Below are positions 7,943 through 15,529 of a stretch of 51,832 bases of DNA, piece after piece. Made by a program: the position numbers and the translations under genes. Source of the DNA: Candidatus Omnitrophota bacterium (lineage in GTDB: Bacteria > Omnitrophota > Gorgyraeia > 2-02-FULL-51-18); contig JAHFFN010000006.1 of assembly GCA_023247915.1 (NCBI GenBank), positions 1 through 51,832 on the forward strand. Reading direction: 5' to 3'. Each line of letters begins with the position of its first letter. Within the stretch, counting starts at the first letter, position 1. The notes under the pieces are model-generated. The model was not told the origin of the DNA. It saw only the letters and a list, made by a program, of their open reading frames with translations, and searched no databases.

Positions 7943-7996
7943 CCGCGACCTCCTGAACCACAATCAGGCGCTCTAACCAGCTGAGCTACGCCCACC
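7919..7996 (-). tRNA. tRNA-His (anticodon GTG)
   Basis: Folds as a standard cloverleaf: extra G-1 opposite C73, acceptor GTGGGCG/CGCCCAC, D arm GCTC/GAGC, anticodon stem CCTGA/TCAGG with loop TTGTGGT, and T arm GCGGG-TTCAAAT-CCCGT. The CCA end is encoded (7919-7921). The G-1:C73 pair is the histidine identity mark. The last 20 nt of the gene body are repeated in inverted form at 7769-7788. Confidence 0.97.
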
Positions 7997-8024
7997 ATAA
8001 AATCGATAATTAAATGTTAATGAC

Positions 8025-9188
8025 CTAGTACTTCAAAAAATCCTTAATCGTCTTCACCACATTCTCAACGCCGTCTTTGGCGCCGTCGGTGCCGGACTCG
8101 CCTATCTTCTGAATCACCTTCTGCACAATCTTACCCACATTGCCCAAAATCGTGCTTTTCAGAGAGCGTTCAATGGAACGGCGAATCACATCTTTGACTT
8201 TGACATTGGGATCCGCCATGTCCCATTCGACAGAAATCGGAAATTTGAGGCGCCCGGAGGAATCTTTCAAAAAGGACAAGAGCTCCTCGGCTTTCAGCCC
8301 AAAAAGCTGATTGTCTGACTCGTAAGTTTCGAACAGTAATCCTACTACCTCAAAATCAATATTTCCAATGAATTTTTTACTGGCGATGCGTATCACGGCA
8401 TTTGAATTAAGCTCTCCCTCCCGAATCATCGCCGGCGTGACCTTGGCATAATAAGGTTGAAAATACGGCAGGTGCAGGTTTTTTAAAGAAAACGTGGCGT
8501 CGGTGTCTTTGTCTTTAAAACGCGTCCAGCCGGAGAGGCTAAATTCGCCCGGCCGCTGGTCTCTTCCCTGGAGCAAGCGCGCTCTCAAATGATAGGAAGT
8601 CTCCTCATCCAAAAACGGCACCATGATATTTTGGATGTCGGCATTAATCTGATCCAAAGTGAACACAAAACCGCCTTCTTGGGCGTCGTAATCCATGTAT
8701 CTACAATTAGAATTTTTTAAATTAAATTGCCGAATCGTCAGAGGAACGGAAGTGACTGATGCGGCGCTTTCTTCCTGAGCGTCGGAGCCAGCGGCGGCAC
8801 CGCGATTTTTGTTTCGAGCCAAAGCGCTGGAAAGCGCGTGGAAAAGTTTGCCGTGGCGCTGACGAATGACAACATCGGCATTTTCAACGGACAATTCGTC
8901 AATGATGAGCTCTCTTTTAGACAAGGCCATGGGAGACACCTTGAGCTCAATCTCTTCGACGTAAAAACAAGTCTCCCCTTCAAAAGGAGCGGCTTCCTTT
9001 ACCTCAAAACCATGCAGAATAAAACGCGAAGGGAAATGATACTCAATGTCCTGAATGCGCACATTTTTCTGAAGCGCCTTCTCAATCCCCGCCCTCAACA
9101 GCCCCGGCGCCTTCTTAGAAAACGCCAGCACGCCGAAGACGGCGAGTAAAAAGAAAATGCCTAGAATAATAAATACTTTTTTACGCAA
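8025..9188 (-). CDS. AsmA-like envelope protein
   Basis: A 387-aa protein with one N-terminal membrane anchor (residues about 4-22, VFIILGIFFLLAVFGVLAF), then a beta-rich periplasmic region. The start of the soluble part (ALQKNVRIQDIEYHFPSRFILHGFEV) and the following IDELSVENADVVIRQRHGKLF are typical of AsmA/DUF748-type proteins, now seen as bridge-like lipid-transport proteins between the membranes. The C-terminus (VKDVIRRSIERSLKSTILGNVG) is helical, ending in DFLKY. It is shorter than E. coli AsmA (about 617 aa). It stands between two tRNA genes on the same strand, with tRNA-His beginning 28 bp after its stop, so tRNA-His may be read from its transcript. Confidence 0.72.
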   Translation of the reverse strand: MRKKVFIILGIFFLLAVFGVLAFSKKAPGLLRAGIEKALQKNVRIQDIEYHFPSRFILHGFEVKEAAPFEGETCFYVEEIELKVSPMALSKRELIIDELSVENADVVIRQRHGKLFHALSSALARNKNRGAAAGSDAQEESAASVTSVPLTIRQFNLKNSNCRYMDYDAQEGGFVFTLDQINADIQNIMVPFLDEETSYHLRARLLQGRDQRPGEFSLSGWTRFKDKDTDATFSLKNLHLPYFQPYYAKVTPAMIREGELNSNAVIRIASKKFIGNIDFEVVGLLFETYESDNQLFGLKAEELLSFLKDSSGRLKFPISVEWDMADPNVKVKDVIRRSIERSLKSTILGNVGKIVQKVIQKIGESGTDGAKDGVENVVKTIKDFLKY

Positions 9189-9223
9189 ATGTGCCTTCCT
9201 TAAAAGATAATTTCTGTAAAAGG

Positions 9224-9376
9224 GTGATTCGGCGCCCTACGCCTTACAAGTCACGACGACTCCGTCGTCGAGTCTTGTGCGGCTCCGGGTCGGCCACTCG
9301 ACTTGGCGATGGATGGCGACTGCCTTTTTGGCAGTCGCCCTTTATTATTGGCGCCAAGTCTCACTTCGAATCACGC
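9224..9376. repeat. tRNA-linked palindromic element P2, copy B
   Basis: Same layout as copy A, beside tRNA-Arg. The end repeats are GTGATTCG (9224-9231) and CGAATCAC (9367-9374); the wider right end TTCGAATCACGC (9365-9376) is a perfect 12-bp inverted copy of the tRNA-Arg T-arm at 9408-9419. Hairpins: 9254-9270 (CGACGA-CTCCG-TCGTCG), the long-range pair GACTTGGCG 9300-9308 with CGCCAAGTC 9352-9360, and 9315-9339 (10-bp stem, loop TTTTT). CCGGGTCGG and CGATGGATG are shared with copy A. Confidence 0.85.
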
Positions 9377-9396
9377 TATTATTATAAACTAAAAAA

Positions 9397-9473
9397 TGGT
9401 GCCCCCGGCGTGATTCGAACACGCGACCCACGGTTTAGAAAACCGTTGCTCTATCCAACTGAGCTACGGGGAC
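9397..9473 (-). tRNA. tRNA-Arg (anticodon TCT)
   Basis: Cloverleaf: acceptor GTCCCCG/CGGGGGC (one G-T pair), D arm GCTC/GAGC, anticodon stem ACGGT/ACCGT with loop TTTCTAA, T arm GCGTG-TTCGAAT-CACGC, discriminator A, and encoded CCA at 9397-9399. Reads AGA/AGG codons. A T-run follows on its own strand. Element P2-B begins 20 bp beyond its 3' end. Confidence 0.97.
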
Positions 9474-9491
9474 AGTAAAGCCAAAGGATTG

Positions 9492-9497
9492 ATTATA
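9492..9497 (-). promoter_or_regulatory. Likely -10 box of tRNA-Arg
   Basis: TATAAT on the minus strand, 18 bp upstream of the mature 5' end of tRNA-Arg, preceded by GGC rather than TGn. No clear -35 box is seen. Position and perfect consensus support it; untested. Confidence 0.5.
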
Positions 9498-9551
9498 GCC
9501 AAATTCAGCATTACTTTAAACGAGAAAAGGCTGGCGCGTCGAGAATAAGCT

Positions 9552-9560
9552 TGATAGAAT
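9552..9560 (+). promoter_or_regulatory. Extended -10 promoter of tRNA-Pro
   Basis: TGATAGAAT gives an expected transcription start near 9567, only about 3 nt before the mature tRNA-Pro 5' end. No convincing -35 box. It matches the extended -10 pattern seen at several other genes in this window. Confidence 0.5.
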
Positions 9561-9569
9561 TTTGGCTCA

Positions 9570-9644
9570 CGGGGCGTAGCTCAGCTTGGCTAGAGCGCTT
9601 GCTTTGGGAGCAAGAAGTCGCAGGTTCAAATCCTGTCGCCCCGA
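9570..9644 (+). tRNA. tRNA-Pro (anticodon TGG)
   Basis: Cloverleaf: acceptor CGGGGCG/CGCCCCG, D arm GCTC/GAGC, anticodon stem CTTGC/GCAAG with loop TTTGGGA, T arm GCAGG-TTCAAAT-CCTGT, discriminator A73. No CCA is encoded: the gene runs straight into a T-run (9645-9651), unlike the two other tRNAs here, so CCA must be added by an enzyme. No palindromic element follows it. Confidence 0.97.
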
Positions 9645-9662
9645 TTTTTTTAACCCGCCTAC

Positions 9663-10616
9663 TTATTTTGATTTATGCGAAATCGCCTTTTCGGCGGCCT
9701 GAGCGATATGCTTGGAGGTAAGACCGTATTTCTCTAAAAGCTCTTCCGGCTTGCCGGATTCGGCGTAAGTGTCTTCGATGCCCACAAATTCCACGGGGAT
9801 CGGGAAATTTTGTGAAACCAATTGCGAAACCGCACTGCCCAGCCCGCCGAACACCAAGTGTTCTTCGGCCACCACAAATGCCTTGGTTTTACGCGCTTCC
9901 GCCAACAAAAGCTCGCGATCCAAAGGTTTCAAGGTATGAATGTCAATCACGGAAGCTTCAATGCCTTTTTGCTTCAAAATATCCGCGGCTTCCAAGGCTT
10001 CAAAAACCATCAGGCCGGTGCCGATCAAGGTGACATCCTTGCCGTCACGGAGCTTGATCCCCTTGCCGATTTCAAATTTGGTATCCGCATTATAAATAAT
10101 CGGCGCTTTGGAACGGCCGGTGCGAATGTAAACAGGCCCCGGATGTGTGGCGGATTTTTTAATCAACGCTTTGGCCGAAAATTCATCCGACGGCACCATC
10201 ACGGTAAATTTAGGAAGCGTCAGAGCGAGCGCAAAATCTTCAACGGACTGCTGAGACGCGCCGTCTTCTCCCACGCTGATCCCGCCATGAGAAGTGACCA
10301 CCTTCACGCCGAGTTCCGAAAAAGCCACTCCCACACGAAGCTGTTCATAGCCTTTGCACATCAAAAAACACGCGAAGGAGCTGATAAAAGGAATCTTGCC
10401 GCAAGAAGCCAGACCGGAAGCGATGCCAACGAGATTCATTTCCTGAATCCCAATATCGATAAAACGATCCGGAAACGCTTTACCAAACGCCTCGGTTCTC
10501 GTCGACTTGGAAAGATCCGCGTCGAGCACCAATACCTGAGGATTTTCTTTGCCGAGATCTAACAGCGCTTTGCCGTAAGCATCCCGTGTAGCGGCGCCTA
10601 ATTTTCTTTCAATCAT
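9663..10616 (-). CDS. Transketolase, C-terminal subunit
   Basis: The 317-aa half carrying the pyrimidine-binding and C-terminal domains of transketolase, which moves two-carbon units in the pentose phosphate pathway. Seen: DRFIDIGIQEMNLVGIASGL, with the Glu that activates thiamine diphosphate, SHGGISVGEDGASQQSVEDF, and a C-terminal domain with IDIHTLKPLDRE. Its ATG overlaps the stop of the N-terminal subunit (ATGA), so the halves are translated together and presumably form one alpha2beta2 enzyme. Split transketolases are common outside Proteobacteria. A closely related 1-deoxyxylulose-5-phosphate synthase-like role is less likely because of the paired N-terminal half. Confidence 0.93.
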   Translation of the reverse strand: MIERKLGAATRDAYGKALLDLGKENPQVLVLDADLSKSTRTEAFGKAFPDRFIDIGIQEMNLVGIASGLASCGKIPFISSFACFLMCKGYEQLRVGVAFSELGVKVVTSHGGISVGEDGASQQSVEDFALALTLPKFTVMVPSDEFSAKALIKKSATHPGPVYIRTGRSKAPIIYNADTKFEIGKGIKLRDGKDVTLIGTGLMVFEALEAADILKQKGIEASVIDIHTLKPLDRELLLAEARKTKAFVVAEEHLVFGGLGSAVSQLVSQNFPIPVEFVGIEDTYAESGKPEELLEKYGLTSKHIAQAAEKAISHKSK

Positions 10617-11506
10617 TGAATCATCCCTACAATTCTTTGAATCTCGGCTTCATTTTCACCAAGTTCGCGAAGCGCTCTGGCAGTTTCGTCTTTGGTATTG
10701 GCCACGCCATGAAAATTGTTGTCATTTTCCATGAAAGACACGCCTTTGCCCTTCACGGTGTGCGCGATAATGATCGCGGGAGCGCCCTTGACGCCATTAG
10801 CCCAAACAAACGCGTCATAGATCTCACGCAGCGAATGCCCGTCAATCTCGCGTGTCTTAAAACCAAACGCTTTCCATTTATCCACCACCGGCTCCATGTC
10901 TAAAATGTCTTTGGTAGCTCCGGAAAGCTGGTATTTGTTGTAATCCAAAATCGTCACCATATTGTCGAGCTTGCGAAAAGACGCGAAAGCCGCCGCTTCC
11001 CAAATCTGGCCTTCATTGAGCTCACCGTCGGAGATAATGGTGTAAGTTTTATAAGATTTTTTATCCAAACGAGCGGCCAACGCACAACCGATAGCCACCG
11101 AAAGTCCTTGCCCTAAAGAACCGGTCGAGGCATCAATGCCCGGTAAACGACGACGATCCGGATGCCCCTGAAGCGGACTGCCCAGCTGTCTCAAAGTTAA
11201 AAGCATTTTCCGGTCAAAATAACCGGATTCCGCGAGCGCTGAATAAAGCGCAGGACATCCATGCCCTTTAGAGAAAATCACCCGGTCGCGATCCGGCGAA
11301 GCGGGGTTTTTAGGGTCATGGTTTAAAATTTGGAAATACAGCACTGTCAAAATATCCGTGCTGGATAAAGAGCCGCCGGGGTGACCGGAGCCCGCGATCC
11401 CGAGCATCTTGATCACATCGCGGCGAATGGTCAGAGCCGTCTTTTCGAGGGCTTCAAAGTTCACTTTTTTATCGGTTGGATTGGAAATTTGCGCTTGATT
11501 TGTCAT
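10613..11506 (-). CDS. Transketolase, N-terminal (thiamine-diphosphate) subunit
   Basis: The 297-aa partner of the previous gene, carrying the diphosphate-binding domain. Motifs: GSGHPGGSLSSTDILTVLYF (about 37-56), KGHGCPALYSALAESGYF, DASTGSLGQGLSVAIG, and the Mg/thiamine-diphosphate motif SDGELNEGQIWEAAAFA. The last matches the GDGE...N pattern with Ser in the first position. Together the two chains give about 614 residues, close to a one-piece transketolase (about 660). First gene of the pair. Confidence 0.94.
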   Translation of the reverse strand: MTNQAQISNPTDKKVNFEALEKTALTIRRDVIKMLGIAGSGHPGGSLSSTDILTVLYFQILNHDPKNPASPDRDRVIFSKGHGCPALYSALAESGYFDRKMLLTLRQLGSPLQGHPDRRRLPGIDASTGSLGQGLSVAIGCALAARLDKKSYKTYTIISDGELNEGQIWEAAAFASFRKLDNMVTILDYNKYQLSGATKDILDMEPVVDKWKAFGFKTREIDGHSLREIYDAFVWANGVKGAPAIIIAHTVKGKGVSFMENDNNFHGVANTKDETARALRELGENEAEIQRIVGMIQ

Positions 11507-11554
11507 AAAGATTTTAGAAGTTTACCTGTTCTTAGAAATCACGTCAATCTAATA

Positions 11555-12217
11555 TTAACGGCTTTCGGAAACGCCTGTACGAAAACGTAAAAAGTTATCA
11601 AGAGAGTCACAAATTAGATAGGGATTGGTCTTTTTTTCCTGCCCCATCGTCGTGGTCGCTTTGTCGGAATAATTATGCCCCGGACACAACACGGTCTTGT
11701 CGTCAAACTTCATAAGCTTCTGCGTCAGCGAATAATAAAGTTCTTTGGGATCGCCGCCGGGCAAATCCGTGCGCCCGCAAGCCCCGATAAAAAGCGTGTC
11801 TCCCGACACCAAGTGATCGCACACATGAAAACACTGAGAACCGGGCGTGTGGCCGGGCGTATGAATCATTTCGATTTCAATGTCGCCGGCTTTTACCTTC
11901 ATCCCGTTTTCGGAGGCCTTGATCGCGTCGGAAGCCACATCCAAATAAGGAATGTCTTTTTTATTCACGTAGATCGGGCATGAAATCGATTCCAAAAGCT
12001 CTCCGATACCGTTGGTGTGATCAAAATGATAATGGCTCACCAAAGCGCCTTTGATTTTCAAATCCTCTTCTTTGGCGATTTTTAAAATGGTATCCACTTG
12101 CCACGCCGGATCCACCACAAAAACTTCGCGCGTTTTTTTATCGCCGATAAAATAAACAAAATTTTCCATCGGGCCGATCTCAACTTGCTTTAGGTAAAGC
12201 GAGGATTCTTGAGGCAT
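11555..12217 (-). CDS. Metallo-beta-lactamase-fold hydrolase, glyoxalase II-like
   Basis: A 220-aa hydrolase with the metal-binding motif HYHFDH (62-67), HTPGHTPGSQCF with the third His, SGDTLFIGACGRTDLPGGDP with the bridging Asp, and PGHNYSD near the end. This pattern is that of the glyoxalase II/YcbL group, which hydrolyses thioesters such as S-lactoylglutathione or related compounds. The chain is shorter than true GloB, which carries an extra helical domain, so the substrate is uncertain. It starts 3 nt after the dCMP deaminase stop; the two are likely one operon without an obvious functional link. Confidence 0.88.
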   Translation of the reverse strand: MPQESSLYLKQVEIGPMENFVYFIGDKKTREVFVVDPAWQVDTILKIAKEEDLKIKGALVSHYHFDHTNGIGELLESISCPIYVNKKDIPYLDVASDAIKASENGMKVKAGDIEIEMIHTPGHTPGSQCFHVCDHLVSGDTLFIGACGRTDLPGGDPKELYYSLTQKLMKFDDKTVLCPGHNYSDKATTTMGQEKKTNPYLICDSLDNFLRFRTGVSESR

Positions 12218-12220
12218 GCG

Positions 12221-12679
12221 CTAAGCGGATTTGGATTCTAATTTAACAAGCTCAATGCCGACTTTTTTGGCAATTTCAAAAATGCGTTCATCCCGGTAAA
12301 ACTCGGTATAGCAAATACGTTTGATGCCGGCGTTGGCGATAAGCTTGAAACAATTCCAGCAGGGGCTGGCCGTCGTATAAATCGTCCCTCCATCGATGGA
12401 AACGCCGTTCTTGGCGGCTTGTAGAATCGCATTGGCCTCCGCGTGAATTGTCGCGACACAATGATCATTTTCCATCATGTGTCCCGCTTCATCGCAGTGT
12501 TCGAGCTTGCGAATAGAGCCATTGTAGCCGGTCGAAAGAATTGTCTTATCCCGGACGATCACAGCCCCCACAAATTTGCGGTCGCAGGTCGAACGGCTCG
12601 CGACCACTTCCGCGATGTTCAGAAAATACTCATCCCAGCTGGCACGCTTGATTTTTTCGGGAAACTCTTTGGTTTTCAT
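12221..12679 (-). CDS. dCMP deaminase (ComEB-like)
   Basis: Zinc cytidine-deaminase-fold enzyme (152 aa) that converts dCMP to dUMP, feeding thymidylate synthesis. Zinc ligands and catalytic Glu are seen as HAEANAI (His79, Glu81) and SPCWNCFK (Cys107, Cys110). The N-terminal SWDEYFLNIAEVVASRSTC is typical of dCMP deaminases, as is GYNGSIRKLEHC with an extra Cys/His site. Length matches the ComEB/DCTD family. The window also contains a ThyX-type thymidylate synthase, so both steps from dCMP to dTMP are encoded within 32 kb. Confidence 0.92.
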   Translation of the reverse strand: MKTKEFPEKIKRASWDEYFLNIAEVVASRSTCDRKFVGAVIVRDKTILSTGYNGSIRKLEHCDEAGHMMENDHCVATIHAEANAILQAAKNGVSIDGGTIYTTASPCWNCFKLIANAGIKRICYTEFYRDERIFEIAKKVGIELVKLESKSA

Positions 12680-12722
12680 AGAGCCCTATTCTAGCCTCCG
12701 AAGCCCATTTTCTCAAGCGGGA

Positions 12723-13877
12723 TCATCCCGCCAGAAATTCCTCATAATTGAGCGAACACCCACGGATCTCAGAGCCTTTGGCACGTCCTAAAAGCTCAAA
12801 ACCAGCCCCCACGCGTCTTCCCATGTCTTCGGTTTGCACCGCCATCACCGAGCCACGATTGGCCAGGTCAAAAAATCTCAAAAGTCCGCGACGACCCGGA
12901 GTGGCTTCTCGCCCGCTTCTAGGATCGATCACCACCGCCCGAATCCACGCTGGACCCGCCTTGCATAATTTTTGTTTTGTCTTTTGGTATTGACTCCAAA
13001 GCGTCGTGTCATAAAATTGGCTCGAAAGCTCTGTCATGCCGTACTCGCTGACACAGTGGCTGGCGGGGATGCCCAGTCTTTGGGTGCATTCGCCGATCAA
13101 TTTCTTTTTTGAAATTTCTTTAGTTCTTCCTTTAAAGCCCCCCGTTTCCATCAAACGGCTTCCGGGAGCGAGTTTCAACGTCACTTTTTGCGCTTTTAAA
13201 AATTCCAAAAATCCTTTGAGTGAAAAAGCCGTCGACAAGAGAATGGCTTTTCTTTTGGATGCCGATAGATTTTTTAAGAGTGTTTCATAACGCGGTTCAC
13301 CCTTTTTAAAATAAAAGCACCCACGCCCTTTGGCAAAACTCCGATTCACAAGACCCATCATGTGAGATAATGAAGATTCGGGGGCGTCTTTCGGAGAATT
13401 CATTAGAAAGAAATAATCCAATTTTTCGGCATTTCCGTCCGGAAAAAGATATTTCCGAAAAGGCGGAAGTATCGACGCCTCATACAATTTCATCGTGTCA
13501 AACCAGTGCGTGCCTCGCGAGAATCGCGAGGACACGTCCGCCGACGCTTTGGTGGTGGACGGCGCTCGCCTTTCAGCGGTAGTCCCGCTAGTTTTAAAAA
13601 TCTTAACCACTCGTTTAGCGGGAAAAGACCGAAGAATGAGCTCCTTAAACCCCGCCGCCGGCATCGCCGGAATTTCTTTCCAATTTGAAATTTTTCCAGG
13701 CATTTTCCCCTCCAATCGGCAAAAACGCGCGTAAAGCAGGTTATTGGCGAATTGATATTCAAAAATTTTAAGCGCCAACGCTTGAAAAGCGGCGTCAGGA
13801 GCCGTGTCTTTATCTTGATAATTTTTGATAAATTGAAGGATTTCTTTGTCTAGGATTAGAGCTTGAGAATGCGTCAT
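12723..13877 (-). CDS. LuxE-like acyl-protein synthetase with in-frame insertion
   Basis: A 384-aa member of the LuxE/acyl-protein synthetase branch of adenylate-forming enzymes, which activate a fatty acid to acyl-AMP and pass it to a Cys. Seen: phosphate-binding KTSGTTAE (about 97-104), SSLSHMMGLVN, METGGFKGRTKEI and the adenylate motif EYGMTELSSQFYD. Between AERR and GTHWFD there is an extra 17-residue segment (APSTTKASADVSSRFSR), coded by a hairpin-rich 51-bp block at 13515-13565. No luxC or luxD neighbours are present, so the acyl acceptor is unknown. It is divergent from aceB; their 5' regions overlap or abut. Confidence 0.82.
   Translation of the reverse strand: MTHSQALILDKEILQFIKNYQDKDTAPDAAFQALALKIFEYQFANNLLYARFCRLEGKMPGKISNWKEIPAMPAAGFKELILRSFPAKRVVKIFKTSGTTAERRAPSTTKASADVSSRFSRGTHWFDTMKLYEASILPPFRKYLFPDGNAEKLDYFFLMNSPKDAPESSLSHMMGLVNRSFAKGRGCFYFKKGEPRYETLLKNLSASKRKAILLSTAFSLKGFLEFLKAQKVTLKLAPGSRLMETGGFKGRTKEISKKKLIGECTQRLGIPASHCVSEYGMTELSSQFYDTTLWSQYQKTKQKLCKAGPAWIRAVVIDPRSGREATPGRRGLLRFFDLANRGSVMAVQTEDMGRRVGAGFELLGRAKGSEIRGCSLNYEEFLAG
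13515..13565. repeat. Hairpin-rich in-frame insertion in luxE-like gene
   Basis: A 51-bp (17-codon) block. The + strand has CCTCGCGA-GAA-TCGCGAGG (13513-13531, perfect 8-bp stem) and then GTCCGCC paired with GGTGGAC (13536-13542 with 13554-13560, one mismatch). Removing it joins AERR directly to GTHWFD, the spacing I expect for this family (from memory, not alignment). It resembles in-frame palindromic insertions such as Rickettsia palindromic elements. Confidence 0.5.
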
Positions 13878-13891
13878 GGAGTGTTATATTA

Positions 13892-13900
13892 TGATATAAA
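13892..13900 (+). promoter_or_regulatory. Likely extended -10 promoter of aceBA
   Basis: TGATATAAA in an AT-rich patch (13884-13900) predicts a transcription start near 13907. That lies downstream of the first possible aceB start codons (13863, 13869) and so supports the later start at 13920. Confidence 0.45.
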
Positions 13901-13919
13901 CAGAGTCGCTGCAAGATCG

Positions 13920-15518
13920 TTGAAAAACTTAAAACCCACTGATTCGACACAGATTAAAGGCGACACCGGCGGAGAATTTGCCCAAATTCTCACCCCGGAA
14001 GCTATTTCCTTCGTCACCCTGTTATCCGAGCGTTTTGAAGGCCGTCGCCAAGAACTCTTAAAGAAAAGAAAACTGCGCCAAGAAGAAATCAACGCTGGCC
14101 GCTTTCCTGATTTTCTGGAAGAAACACGCTCGATCCGCGAAAGCGACTGGACAGTGGCTTCCATCCCCCATGATCTTCTGAATAGAAAAGTTGAGATCAC
14201 GGGCCCCGTGGATCGCAAGATGATTGTCAACGCCTTAAACTCCGGTGCCAATGTGTTCATGGCCGATTTTGAGGACTCTCACACGCCCACCTGGGCTAAC
14301 AATATCCAAGGGCAACTCAATCTACGCGACGCGGTGCGCGGCACCATTTCCTTTCAAAGCCCCGAAGGTAAACAGTACATCTTAAAAGAAAAAATCGCCA
14401 CGCTCATGGTGCGACCACGCGGCTGGCATCTACACGAAAAACATTTTTGCGTCGATGGAAAGCCTGTCTCGGCGTCGCTGTTTGATTTTGGACTTTTTTT
14501 CTTTCATAACGCCAAGACTCTCATTGATAAAGGCAACGGTCCCTACTTTTATCTTCCTAAAATGGAAAGTCACTTGGAAGCGCGGCTCTGGAATGATGTC
14601 TTTAATCTCGCGCAAGACACGCTGGACATCCCCCGCGGCACCATACGCGCCACCGTGCTCATCGAAACGATTCTCGCCGCGTTTGAAATGGATGAGATTC
14701 TTTATGAGCTTCGGGATCATTCCGCGGGTCTAAATTGCGGTCGCTGGGATTATATTTTTAGTTTTATCAAAAAGTTTAAAAATCACGCGGCTTTTGTACT
14801 GCCCGACCGCGCCGAAGTCACTATGACTCAACCTTTTTTAAAATCGTATGTGGAGCTCTTGATCCAGACCTGCCACCGGCGTGAAATTCACGCGATGGGC
14901 GGCATGGCCGCGCAAATTCCCATCAAATCCGATCCGGCGGCCAACGACATCGCTTTTGAAAAAGTACGTCAGGACAAATTGCGCGAGGCCAACGCCGGTC
15001 ATGACGGCACCTGGGTCGCGCATCCGGGACTGATCCCAACGGCGATGGAAATTTTCGAGCGTCATTTGGGCGGACGTCCTAATCAAATTGAAAATAAACG
15101 CGTGGATGTCAAAACCCAGGCGAGTGATTTGCTCGTCGTGCCCAAAGGCTCTATCACTGAAAAAGGCCTCCGCACCAATATCAATGTCGGCGTGTTGTAT
15201 CTGGAATCCTGGCTTCGCGGCATTGGCTGTGTCCCTCTTTATAACCTGATGGAAGACGCCGCCACCGCCGAAATCTCCCGCACCCAAGCCTGGCAATGGC
15301 TGCGTCACGGTTCCATGCTGGACGTCAAAATGACTGTCACGCGTGAGCTTATCAAAAATATTTTAGATCAGGAATTGCATAAAATTCGGGAAACCGTCGG
15401 AGCTGAAAAATTCAAGGCGGGTCCATTTGAAAAAGCCGCCTCCCTTTTTTATGAAATCACGGTAAGCAAGGACTGCCCTGACTTTTTGACATCGGTGGCC
15501 TACGAGCATATTGATTAA
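13920..15518 (+). CDS. aceB: Malate synthase A
   Basis: Condenses glyoxylate and acetyl-CoA to malate, the second step of the glyoxylate bypass. The protein follows E. coli AceB nearly end to end: [44 protein letters not shown], the [11 protein letters not shown] segment with the catalytic-base Arg, [26 protein letters not shown] and [20 protein letters not shown] with the catalytic Asp. I chose the TTG at 13920 because it gives 532 residues (E. coli 533) and lies beyond a likely -10 box. The frame is open upstream to 13863 (TTG) or 13869 (ATG), but those codons fall inside the luxE-like start region. The ribosome site is weak. Co-transcribed with aceA. Confidence 0.93.
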   Translation: MKNLKPTDSTQIKGDTGGEFAQILTPEAISFVTLLSERFEGRRQELLKKRKLRQEEINAGRFPDFLEETRSIRESDWTVASIPHDLLNRKVEITGPVDRKMIVNALNSGANVFMADFEDSHTPTWANNIQGQLNLRDAVRGTISFQSPEGKQYILKEKIATLMVRPRGWHLHEKHFCVDGKPVSASLFDFGLFFFHNAKTLIDKGNGPYFYLPKMESHLEARLWNDVFNLAQDTLDIPRGTIRATVLIETILAAFEMDEILYELRDHSAGLNCGRWDYIFSFIKKFKNHAAFVLPDRAEVTMTQPFLKSYVELLIQTCHRREIHAMGGMAAQIPIKSDPAANDIAFEKVRQDKLREANAGHDGTWVAHPGLIPTAMEIFERHLGGRPNQIENKRVDVKTQASDLLVVPKGSITEKGLRTNINVGVLYLESWLRGIGCVPLYNLMEDAATAEISRTQAWQWLRHGSMLDVKMTVTRELIKNILDQELHKIRETVGAEKFKAGPFEKAASLFYEITVSKDCPDFLTSVAYEHID

Positions 15519-15529
15519 AAGGAGAAAGA

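Noticed and set aside
9191-9478. 95-codon + frame
   Set aside because: It covers palindromic element B and the complement of tRNA-Arg; not a gene.
9822-10562. 246-codon open frame on + strand
   Set aside because: It lies fully antisense to the well-supported transketolase C subunit, and its composition (R/H/N-rich, no motif) is that of a shadow frame.
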